Assembly (NCBI RefSeq): GCF_002873135.1
Contig: NZ_MCVI01000016.1
Location: forward strand, 1 to 22,880
Reading direction: 5' to 3'
Length of the DNA: 22,880 nt
From: Shewanella sp. 10N.286.48.A6
Lineage (GTDB): Bacteria > Pseudomonadota > Gammaproteobacteria > Enterobacterales > Shewanellaceae
In this document: piece by piece, positions 8,677-15,269 of the stretch
Numbering within the stretch: the first letter of the stretch is position 1
Layout: each line of letters begins with the position of its first letter
Notes under the pieces: generated by a model
What the model was told of the DNA's origin: nothing
Database searches by the model: none
Seen by the model: the letters and a program-made list of their open reading frames with translations, nothing else
Program-made: the position numbers and the translations under genes

Positions 8677-8701
8677 AAAAGAGCCTTTTAAGGCTCTTTT
8701 T
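8677..8701. terminator. Bidirectional terminator between sixA and smrB
   Basis: AAAAGAGCCTT and AAGGCTCTTTT form a perfect 11-bp inverted repeat around TT. The A- and T-rich outer ends give a U-tract on either strand, so the element can stop both sixA (plus) and smrB (minus) transcripts. Confidence 0.85.
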
Positions 8702-8757
8702 AGTTTTGGCTCAAGATAATTATTTAAATGCTTGTCGTTATTAACTGTAAATAGCCG

Positions 8758-9285
8758 CTATCTTCTATGGGGATGCTCACCAATATCAATCAATACCAGT
8801 AGCGCAGCATCAGCGCCCCATTCTTTGGTGGCTTGATGAAAGGCTTTGACTTTTGGGTGTTGAGCCAGCCACATGGGTAATTGCTGTTTTAAAATCCCTG
8901 AGCCATAGCCGTGCATGACGCAGCAACAGATAACATGCTGTTTCACACAGGCTTGTATTAAGGCTGCAAGCTCAAGTTTAGCTTCAGCTTGTCGCATGCC
9001 GTGCAAATCAAGTAACAAGTCAGGTTGGTAATCACCACGGCGAAGTCGTTTTAATTCAATCTTTTCAACACCATCGTTTAACCAGCGCATCGGCCCTTCA
9101 ACGGGGAGTAACGGCTGATAGTTATCTGAAAAATAACTGTCGGCATAAACCTGCTGTTCTTTGATTTCGACTTGTTGTTTAGTTTTGACTGACTGTTTAA
9201 AATGATGCTTATCTTGGTTTAATGGCCTAATACCATCCAAGTGCTCTGAAAACAGTGCAAAGTCAGGGTTATTTTCTTTATTCAT
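8758..9285 (-). CDS. smrB: Ribosome rescue endonuclease SmrB (Smr domain)
   Basis: A 175-residue protein with an N-terminal basic/acidic extension (1-85) and a C-terminal Smr domain. DLHG (93-96) and HGYGSG (125-130) are the two conserved Smr motifs; the second continues into ILKQQLPMWL as usual. E. coli SmrB (formerly YfcN, 183 aa) binds collided ribosomes and cleaves the mRNA between them, and this copy has the residues expected for that job. It is divergent from prmB with only 80 bp between starts. That matches the E. coli order and leaves little room for two promoters. No strong Shine-Dalgarno precedes ATG 9285. Confidence 0.94.
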   Translation of the reverse strand: MNKENNPDFALFSEHLDGIRPLNQDKHHFKQSVKTKQQVEIKEQQVYADSYFSDNYQPLLPVEGPMRWLNDGVEKIELKRLRRGDYQPDLLLDLHGMRQAEAKLELAALIQACVKQHVICCCVMHGYGSGILKQQLPMWLAQHPKVKAFHQATKEWGADAALLVLIDIGEHPHRR

Positions 9286-9353
9286 GCTGCTATTGTATTG
9301 AATTCTAGGTCATCTTAATAGACTTCAGTTACAATGTGCGGGAACAATTTTTC

Positions 9354-9358
9354 AGGAG
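9354..9358 (+). promoter_or_regulatory. Ribosome binding site fixing the TTG start of prmB
   Basis: A perfect AGGAG lies 7 nt before TTG 9366. The nearby ATG at 9361 is in another frame that soon hits a stop, and the in-frame GTG at 9336 lies upstream of this site. A possible -10 (TACAAT, 9330-9335) gives a leader of ~24 nt, without a good -35. Confidence 0.8.
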
Positions 9359-9365
9359 CGATGTT

Positions 9366-10310
9366 TTGGATAAAATCTTTGTAGATGAAGCTGTCACCGA
9401 ATTAAGAACCGTTGGCGATATGTTACGTTGGGCCGTTAGCCGTTTTAACGATGCCAACATTTATTATGGTCACGGAACTGATAATGCTTGGGACGAAGCG
9501 ATTGCTTTGGTTTTTTACGCACTGCACCTTCCTGAAGAAATCGGCCAGCAAGTGGTTCATGCCAATTTAACCAGCAGTGAAAAGCATAAAATAGTGGAAT
9601 TAATTATTCGCCGTGTTCGTGAGCGTCTACCTGTTCCATATTTGACTAATAAAGCACGCTTTGCTGATTTAGAGTTTTATGTTGATGAACGTGTGTTAGT
9701 ACCACGTTCTCCAATTGCTGAAATGATCAACAATAATTTCAGCCCTTGGCTTTATAACAAGCCAGTTCATCGTGTGATGGATTTATGTACCGGCAGTGGC
9801 TGCATCGCAATTGCGTGTGCCTATGCATTTGAAGATGCAGAAGTCGATGCATTAGATATCAGTGAAGATGCACTTGAAGTTGCTCAAATTAATATTGAAT
9901 CCTTAGACGTGCTAGATCGTGTTTTCCCTATTCAGTCAAATATGTTTTCTGCTATCCCAAAAGGGCCGCAGTACGATTTGATCGTATCTAATCCACCATA
10001 CGTAGATGAAGAAGATATTGGCGATATGCCAGATGAATATCATCATGAGCCTGCCATTGGGCTGGCATCGGGTCGTGATGGTTTAGATTTAACCAAGCGT
10101 ATTTTAGCTAATGCATCAGACTACCTAACAAAAGATGGTCTGTTAGTGGTTGAAGTGGGTAACTCAATGGTGCATTTAATTGAGCAGTTCCCAGACGTAC
10201 CATTTACATGGGTTGAGTTTGAACATGGCGGCGACGGCGTGTTTGTATTGACTTATGATCAGCTAGTTGAAAATGAATCACTTTTCGCCATCTACAAAGA
10301 TAGTGAATAA
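9366..10310 (+). CDS. prmB: Ribosomal protein uL3 glutamine N5-methyltransferase PrmB
   Basis: A 314-residue class I SAM-dependent methyltransferase of the PrmB/PrmC (HemK) group. The N-terminal helical part (1-95) is followed by the Rossmann domain with the SAM motif CTGSGCIA (about 141-148) and catalytic NPPY (209-212), which holds the target glutamine. PrmB methylates Gln in ribosomal protein L3 during 50S assembly. The protein is very close to E. coli PrmB (310 aa) from the first residues on: DKIFVDEAV is shared, which fixes the start at TTG 9366 rather than GTG 9336. A rare UUG start with an excellent Shine-Dalgarno may limit output. It is divergent from smrB and lies 56 nt upstream of aroC, probably co-transcribed. 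Confidence 0.96.
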   Translation: MDKIFVDEAVTELRTVGDMLRWAVSRFNDANIYYGHGTDNAWDEAIALVFYALHLPEEIGQQVVHANLTSSEKHKIVELIIRRVRERLPVPYLTNKARFADLEFYVDERVLVPRSPIAEMINNNFSPWLYNKPVHRVMDLCTGSGCIAIACAYAFEDAEVDALDISEDALEVAQINIESLDVLDRVFPIQSNMFSAIPKGPQYDLIVSNPPYVDEEDIGDMPDEYHHEPAIGLASGRDGLDLTKRILANASDYLTKDGLLVVEVGNSMVHLIEQFPDVPFTWVEFEHGGDGVFVLTYDQLVENESLFAIYKDSE

Positions 10311-10330
10311 TAGGGATAGTGAATAATAGC
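10299..10330. repeat. 16-bp tandem duplication over the prmB stop
   Basis: gatagtgaataatagg (10299-10314) is followed directly by gatagtgaataatagc (10315-10330). The first copy encodes the last codons and stop of prmB; the second is non-coding. It looks like a recent slippage duplication. Confidence 0.95.
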
Positions 10331-10366
10331 TATTAGCATAAAATTTAGCTGAGGTAATCAGAACGC

Positions 10367-11461
10367 ATGTCAGGAAATAGTATTGGTCAAAACTTTGTAG
10401 TGACTACCTTTGGAGAAAGTCACGGTGTCGCGTTAGGTTGTATTATTGACGGTTGCCCTCCAGGGCTTGAGTTAACCGTTGAAGATATGCAGCATGATCT
10501 CGATCGTCGCCGCCCTGGGACATCTCGTTATACCACCGCGCGTCGCGAAGCTGATGAAGTTCGTATTTTGTCAGGGGTATTTGAAGATAAAACTACCGGT
10601 ACATCGATTGGCTTATTGATTGAAAATACCGATCAACGTAGCCAAGATTACTCAAATATTAAAGACTTATTCCGTCCTGGTCATGCTGATTACACTTACC
10701 AGCAAAAATATGGCTTGCGTGATTATCGTGGTGGTGGACGTTCATCAGCGCGTGAAACGGCGATGCGAGTTGCTGCTGGCGCTGTAGCTAAAAAATATTT
10801 AAAGCAAGTACATGGTATTGAAATCCATGGTTACATGTCTCAGCTAGGTCCTATCTGCGCTGAATCAGTTGATTTAAATGAAGTTGAGCAAAATGCCTTT
10901 TTCTTCCCTGATGCCAGTAAGCTTGAGCAACTAGACGAATACATGCGTGATTTGAAAAAATCTGGCGATTCAGTCGGTGCTAAAATTACCGTGGCAGCAA
11001 CAGGTGTTCCTGTTGGTTTAGGCGAGCCAGTATTTGACCGTTTAGATGCCGATATTGCTCATGCGTTAATGGGTATCAATGCGGTTAAAGGCGTTGAAAT
11101 TGGTGATGGCTTTGGTGTGGTAACCCAAAAAGGCTCAGAAGGACGTGATTTAATGTCGCCAGCAGGATTTGAGTCTAACCATGCGGGCGGAGTACTTGGC
11201 GGTATTTCTTCTGGTCAGCCTGTTGTTGCGCATATTGCATTAAAACCAACTTCTAGTATTTCAGTACCTGGTCAAAGTATGACTGCTCAAGGTACCACAG
11301 CAGATGTGGTCACTAAAGGTCGTCATGATCCATGTGTTGGTATTCGTGCTGTACCGATTGCCGAAGCCATGCTGGCTATCGTATTGATGGATCACTTACT
11401 TCGTCATCGCGCGCAAAATCAGGACGTGGTTTCCCAAACCCCTGTCATCGGAATGAAGTAA
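10367..11461 (+). CDS. aroC: Chorismate synthase
   Basis: A 364-residue chorismate synthase (E. coli AroC is 361 aa). It converts 5-enolpyruvylshikimate-3-phosphate to chorismate, the branch point for aromatic amino acids, folate and quinones, using reduced FMN that is not consumed. The signatures are all present: FGESHG near 15-20, [11 protein letters not shown] near 47-57, [20 protein letters not shown], the FESNHAGG region and GRHDPC near the C-terminus. GAGG is 12 nt before ATG, somewhat far. The stop overlaps the start of the next gene (TAATG), so translation of the transporter is probably coupled to aroC. Confidence 0.97.
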   Translation: MSGNSIGQNFVVTTFGESHGVALGCIIDGCPPGLELTVEDMQHDLDRRRPGTSRYTTARREADEVRILSGVFEDKTTGTSIGLLIENTDQRSQDYSNIKDLFRPGHADYTYQQKYGLRDYRGGGRSSARETAMRVAAGAVAKKYLKQVHGIEIHGYMSQLGPICAESVDLNEVEQNAFFFPDASKLEQLDEYMRDLKKSGDSVGAKITVAATGVPVGLGEPVFDRLDADIAHALMGINAVKGVEIGDGFGVVTQKGSEGRDLMSPAGFESNHAGGVLGGISSGQPVVAHIALKPTSSISVPGQSMTAQGTTADVVTKGRHDPCVGIRAVPIAEAMLAIVLMDHLLRHRAQNQDVVSQTPVIGMK

Positions 11462-12627
11462 TGCCTAATTTGTTAAGCACTGAGCCAAAAGCAGTTTGGC
11501 TCAGTGCTTGTTATTTCTTTTTCTTTTCCATCCTCGGTTTAATGGTTCCTTATCTCGGTGTGTTTTTCGATAACCGAGGCTACAATGCGCAAGAAATTGG
11601 TTTTCTCATGGCAATACTCATGGGAACACGCATCATTGCACCTAACGTTTGGGCGTTTGTCGCTGATAGAACGGGCATGCGCAGTGAGTTAGTTAAGTTT
11701 GGATCAGCTGCCGCGGCGATAACTTACATCAGTTTTTTCTTTGATGCTGGTGTGGTTTACCTTGCCATTAGCTTGTTTATCTATACCTTTTTTTGGAATG
11801 CAATTCTCGCTCAGTTAGAAGTGATTACCCTTGAAAGCTTGGGTGATGAAGCGCATCGCTATGGCGCGATTCGAAGCTGGGGCAGTGTTGGTTACATTTG
11901 TTTAGTGGTGGCTGGTGGCTTTGCTATCAGCCAGTTTGGCGCTGACATATTGCCCTCAATTGGCATGCTGTTATTCATCGGTATGTTTTTGTGTTCCTTG
12001 GCGTTGCCTGCTAATCGAGTCAACGTTGCTGACGCATCTTTAAGGCCCCCTTTAAAAATTACCGCGCCTATATTTTGGTTTTTAGTCTCAGCCTTATTAT
12101 TACAGATGAGTGTTGGGCCATTTTATGGCTTCTTCGTACTTTACCTAAAGCAAGCGGGTTACTCTGAAGCGAGCGCGGGGTTATTTGTCGCTTTTGGTGT
12201 TGTGGTCGAGATCTTAATGTTCATGCTAGCACCAAGGTTACTGGGTCGGTTTGGGGTTAAATTATTATTGCTACTCAGTGTGGCATTAACGGCTGTTCGT
12301 TGGTTGTTGTTAGCTTATGGGGTTGATAGCATCTTAATTTTATCCATTAGCCAAGCGCTGCATGCCTTTACTTTTGGTTTAACCCATGCGGCTTCTATTC
12401 AGTTTATTCATCGTAATTTTGATATTGCCCATCGCAGCAAAGGCCAAGCCATGTACGCCAGTATCAGCTTTGGTTTTGGTGGCGCGCTCGGTATTTGGAT
12501 AAGCGGGCTTATTTGGGGTGATGGTTCTGGCTCTACCAATACTTGGATTTTTGCCGCTATGTGTGCATTTTTATCTATGCTTGCCGTTATGGCCATTTCA
12601 GAGAAAAAAAAGGACGTTATTTCGTGA
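11461..12627 (+). CDS. MFS transporter (MFS_1-like, HcaT-related)
   Basis: A 388-residue membrane protein with about 12 hydrophobic segments, of the MFS_1-like family that includes E. coli HcaT and LacY-like carriers. RYGAIRSWGSVGYI in the middle of the N-terminal half is the family motif that follows TM4. The substrate is unknown; the aroC neighbourhood suggests nothing firm. The frame is open upstream to 11332 inside aroC, but ATG 11461 overlaps the aroC stop by one base, begins just before the first TM helix and gives the usual family length. The end overlaps the following gene by 4 nt (GTGA). Confidence 0.9.
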   Translation: MPNLLSTEPKAVWLSACYFFFFSILGLMVPYLGVFFDNRGYNAQEIGFLMAILMGTRIIAPNVWAFVADRTGMRSELVKFGSAAAAITYISFFFDAGVVYLAISLFIYTFFWNAILAQLEVITLESLGDEAHRYGAIRSWGSVGYICLVVAGGFAISQFGADILPSIGMLLFIGMFLCSLALPANRVNVADASLRPPLKITAPIFWFLVSALLLQMSVGPFYGFFVLYLKQAGYSEASAGLFVAFGVVVEILMFMLAPRLLGRFGVKLLLLLSVALTAVRWLLLAYGVDSILILSISQALHAFTFGLTHAASIQFIHRNFDIAHRSKGQAMYASISFGFGGALGIWISGLIWGDGSGSTNTWIFAAMCAFLSMLAVMAISEKKKDVIS

Positions 12628-13763
12628 AGCGTTTTCGTTTAGGTTTGATTATCAATCCGCTTGCTGGATTAGGTGGTAGTGTCGGGTTAAAAGGCTCTGA
12701 CGGTGTTGCGACGCAAGCTATTGCAAAAGGCGCTGAGCCCAAAGCGCAGCTTAGAATGCAACAAGCTTTAGAGGTTGTGCTGCCATTTAAAGATCAAATC
12801 GATATTATTACCGCATCCGGCGCGATGGGGCATGATTTAGCCCAACAGCTTGGGTTTAATACTGAGTGCGTTTATCAGTCTGCGAATATAACCGAAGCTA
12901 AAGACACTCAATCAGCCGTTAAAGCACTGATCAATGAATCGTTAGATTTACTGTTATTTGCCGGTGGTGACGGCACTGCCAGAGATATTTATAGTGTCAT
13001 TGAGCAAGATGATACTGCGCTTTTACCTGTGTTAGGTGTGCCTGCTGGGGTTAAGATTCACTCTGGGGTGTATGCGATTACCCCCCATGCTGCCGGTGTT
13101 GTGGTTGAAATGCTGTTAAAACGTGAATTGGTGAGCTTGATGGACGCTGACGTGATGGATATTGATGAAGTGGCGTTTAGGCAAGGTGTGGTAAAAGCTA
13201 AACGATACGGTGAAATGCAGGTGCCTGCAGAGCCACGTTATATTCAAGCGGTAAAAATGGGCGGCAAGGAAGTCGATGAACTGGTGTTAGCTGATATCGC
13301 AGCTGATGTGATTAGTCAGATGGAAGATGAGCTGTATATCATAGGCAGTGGCTCTACTGTTGCTGCGTTAATGGAAGAGCTCAATATTGATAACACCTTA
13401 TTAGGTGTTGATGTGATTCATGATCAAACCTTAGTAGCCAGTGATGTTACTGCTAAGCAGTTAATTGAGCTTACTCAGCATAAACCCACAAAACTGGTTA
13501 TTACCCTCATTGGCGGTCAAGGCCACATATTAGGTCGAGGTAATCAGCAGTTGTCTCCAGAGCTAATAAAACAAGTTGGTAAAGACAATATTATTATCCT
13601 TGCTACAAAAACTAAGTTAAAAGCACTTGAAGGCAGGCCATTAATTGTGGATAGTGGCGACCCAGAATTAGATAGAGAGCTTACGGGCTATTATAAAATT
13701 GTTACTGGATACCACGATTACGTGATGTACCAAGTGGCAAATCCAGATTTATCGGAGAGCTAA
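12624..13763 (+). CDS. ATP-NAD kinase-like protein (COG3199 type)
   Basis: A 379-residue protein with NAD-kinase-fold signatures: NPLAGLGG (11-18), AGGDGTARD (113-121, the GGDGT nucleotide-binding motif) and GVPAGVKIHSGVYA (138-151). Near the C-terminus come GSGST (241-245) and GGQGHILGRGNQQLSP (297-312). It is longer than housekeeping NadK (~290 aa), is likely a paralogue rather than the essential NAD kinase, and the family's true substrate is not settled as far as I know. GTG 12624 is chosen over the longer open frame (from 12543) because AGGA at 12611-12614 precedes it by 9 nt. It also overlaps the MFS stop as GTGA, a classic coupling signal, and the NPLAG motif falls near the N-terminus as expected. 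yfcL follows after 3 nt. Confidence 0.87.
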   Translation: MKRFRLGLIINPLAGLGGSVGLKGSDGVATQAIAKGAEPKAQLRMQQALEVVLPFKDQIDIITASGAMGHDLAQQLGFNTECVYQSANITEAKDTQSAVKALINESLDLLLFAGGDGTARDIYSVIEQDDTALLPVLGVPAGVKIHSGVYAITPHAAGVVVEMLLKRELVSLMDADVMDIDEVAFRQGVVKAKRYGEMQVPAEPRYIQAVKMGGKEVDELVLADIAADVISQMEDELYIIGSGSTVAALMEELNIDNTLLGVDVIHDQTLVASDVTAKQLIELTQHKPTKLVITLIGGQGHILGRGNQQLSPELIKQVGKDNIIILATKTKLKALEGRPLIVDSGDPELDRELTGYYKIVTGYHDYVMYQVANPDLSES

Positions 13764-13766
13764 ACC

Positions 13767-14042
13767 ATGTTAGAAAAATATGATGCTGCATTAGAGTCAT
13801 GGATTGAAAGTAACGTTGCCCATGGCGATGATGATGCGTTATTTGCCAGTGGTTATTTGCAAGGCCATATCGCTGTTGTATTGTCACAGCTTGAGCAAGA
13901 GCAGACTTCTGGCATCGATGCATTAGATGATAAAATGGTTGATTGTTTAGCGCTAGCAAACGATGAACTAGATGAAGCAGATTTCAGTCTAGTCAAGGCT
14001 GCATGGTTACAGCTTCGTCAAATTATTAGCGACATTAAATAA
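13767..14042 (+). CDS. yfcL: YfcL family protein
   Basis: A 91-residue soluble, acidic, helical protein. DDALFASGYLQGHIAVVLSQLE resembles the DDELFASGYLRGH stretch of E. coli YfcL (92 aa), whose function is unknown. GGAGAG overlapping the end of the previous gene serves as ribosome binding site for ATG 13767. In E. coli yfcL sits beside mnmC; here mnmC also lies nearby on the opposite strand. No catalytic motif is visible. Confidence 0.9.
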   Translation: MLEKYDAALESWIESNVAHGDDDALFASGYLQGHIAVVLSQLEQEQTSGIDALDDKMVDCLALANDELDEADFSLVKAAWLQLRQIISDIK

Positions 14043-14045
14043 TCT

Positions 14046-14582
14046 ATGACTAAGCAAACTGTTTCAATTGGGCTTGTTAACCCAAAAACACCAGTAAATG
14101 TTGGCGGCATTATGCGCGCTGCTGGCTGTTACCGAGCTAATTCGGTTTTTTACACTGGCAATCGTTATGCATTGGCGGCACGTTCTGGTGAAGCGCAATA
14201 TGACATCGATACCAAAAATGCGGCCGCTACTATTCCGCTCACCGCTGTTGAGTCTTTACTTGAGCAAGTGCCACAAGGCGCAAAAATCATTTGTGTTGAT
14301 CTAGTGGTTGGCGCAACGCCGCTGCCTTTGTTTGAGCACCCGCAAGATGCATTTTATATTTTTGGCCCTGAAGATGGCACCATACCCCAGCAAATTATCG
14401 ATGCCGCGGATGATGTGGTTTATGTGCCAACTGTCGGTTGTATGAACTTAGCTGCGTCAGTGAATGTATTGCTTTATGACCGCTTATCAAAAAGTACTCA
14501 AATAGCGGCAGACGATGAATTAATTCGTGAAAGTCGCGACAATAATAATCGTACCAAAGTCAAAACTTGGCTAAAAAAGTAA
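14046..14582 (+). CDS. TrmH/SpoU-family (SPOUT) RNA 2'-O-methyltransferase
   Basis: A 178-residue SPOUT methyltransferase with all three family motifs: NPKTPVNVGGIMRAAGCYRA (12-31, motif 1 Asn and Arg), FGPEDGTI (106-113, motif 2) and NLAASVNVLLYDR (134-146, motif 3 of the knotted SAM site). It presumably adds a 2'-O-methyl group to a tRNA or rRNA. It is not close enough to TrmL, TrmJ or RlmB for me to name the target. The C-terminal tail (147-178) is charged. It is the last gene of the aroC operon, 3 nt after yfcL, with a terminator 40 nt downstream. The Shine-Dalgarno is weak, so coupling to yfcL is likely. Confidence 0.9.
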   Translation: MTKQTVSIGLVNPKTPVNVGGIMRAAGCYRANSVFYTGNRYALAARSGEAQYDIDTKNAAATIPLTAVESLLEQVPQGAKIICVDLVVGATPLPLFEHPQDAFYIFGPEDGTIPQQIIDAADDVVYVPTVGCMNLAASVNVLLYDRLSKSTQIAADDELIRESRDNNNRTKVKTWLKK

Positions 14583-14621
14583 ACGGTTAATTGGATCAGC
14601 GTTAATCGCCTGGTAATAACT

Positions 14622-14657
14622 AAAGCTCAATAAGATAATGTCCTATTGAGCTTTTTT
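14622..14657 (+). terminator. Terminator of the aroC operon
   Basis: AAAGCTCAATA and TATTGAGCTTT form a perfect 11-bp stem with an 11-nt loop, followed by a run of six T. On the opposite strand the T-tract is poor, so it serves mainly the plus strand. Confidence 0.85.
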
Positions 14658-14684
14658 ATGCCTGATTTTTAGATGCTTAAGTGG

Positions 14685-15236
14685 CTATTTGTTGTATTTG
14701 TTCAAAAAAGAGCTTAAATATTCCAAGCCACTTTTTTGTGTTGCTACTTGTGTTGTTACTTGTGTTGTTACTTGTGTTGCTACTTGAGTTTCTGCTTGTG
14801 CATAGGCTCGAGTTAGCTCAGCTTGTAAGCAGTGATAAATTGCAGTTTCATGTTCTGCTATAAGTTCAAATGTCGGTGCTAATTGACGGCTCTCTTGACT
14901 ATCTTGAAGCTGACATTGCTGTAACCATTGTCGATATTTTACTTCATAAGATTCAACCCATTGGCTTAAGGTCTGCATTAATTCAAGCCAAGGTAAGTCG
15001 ATCCACTTTTTGGCATCGTCATCGCCTTGTGCGGTTAATTCAGCGGTTTTAAACACATATTTTTGAGGTTGTTTCAAAAGATGCTGTAGTAATAACTCTG
15101 CGGTAACCGTTTCTACTTCCACTAACGCCTTCCAGAGCTTATTTTGCTCATCATTATCGTCAACATTTTCAAAGTAACTAAAAAATGCAATGCCGTAAAT
15201 CTCGCCTTCGTAAGCTTGATGGATTAGATGATTCAT
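14685..15236 (-). CDS. Helical hypothetical protein downstream of mnmC with QVTT repeats
   Basis: I do not recognise this 183-residue protein. It looks like four long helices (about 1-25, 28-54, 80-110 and 114-147), then a spacer of four QV(A/T)T repeats (151-166) and a short tail (SGLEYLSSFLNKYNK). Acidic residues sit in the helices at E10/E12, E40/E42, E95/E98 and E128-H129-E130, a layout that could fit a ferritin-like four-helix bundle, but a textbook ExxH pair is missing; this is speculation. An upstream in-frame TTG (15269) directly abuts the mnmC stop. ATG 15236 is preferred because AGAGA lies 7 nt upstream. It is co-directional with mnmC (33-nt gap) and probably co-transcribed, which hints at an RNA-modification link but does not prove one. 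Confidence 0.8.
   Translation of the reverse strand: MNHLIHQAYEGEIYGIAFFSYFENVDDNDEQNKLWKALVEVETVTAELLLQHLLKQPQKYVFKTAELTAQGDDDAKKWIDLPWLELMQTLSQWVESYEVKYRQWLQQCQLQDSQESRQLAPTFELIAEHETAIYHCLQAELTRAYAQAETQVATQVTTQVTTQVATQKSGLEYLSSFLNKYNK
14737..14784. repeat. 12-bp tandem repeat, four copies, in the gene after mnmC
   Basis: Four 12-bp units (tgtgttgYtact on the plus strand) start at 14737, 14749, 14761 and 14773. They encode QVAT-QVTT-QVTT-QVAT on the minus strand. Being a multiple of three, copy-number change would keep the frame. Confidence 0.95.
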
Positions 15237-15269
15237 TGTTATCTCTGTCGATTGAATTAAAAGGCTCAA

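Noticed and set aside
11332..11460. N-terminal extension of the MFS gene inside aroC
   Set aside because: It would read out of frame through the conserved aroC end; ATG 11461 abuts the first membrane segment and overlaps the aroC stop in the usual coupled way.
13702..13959. Minus-strand frame over yfcL
   Set aside because: A shadow of the NAD-kinase-like and yfcL genes; no family features.
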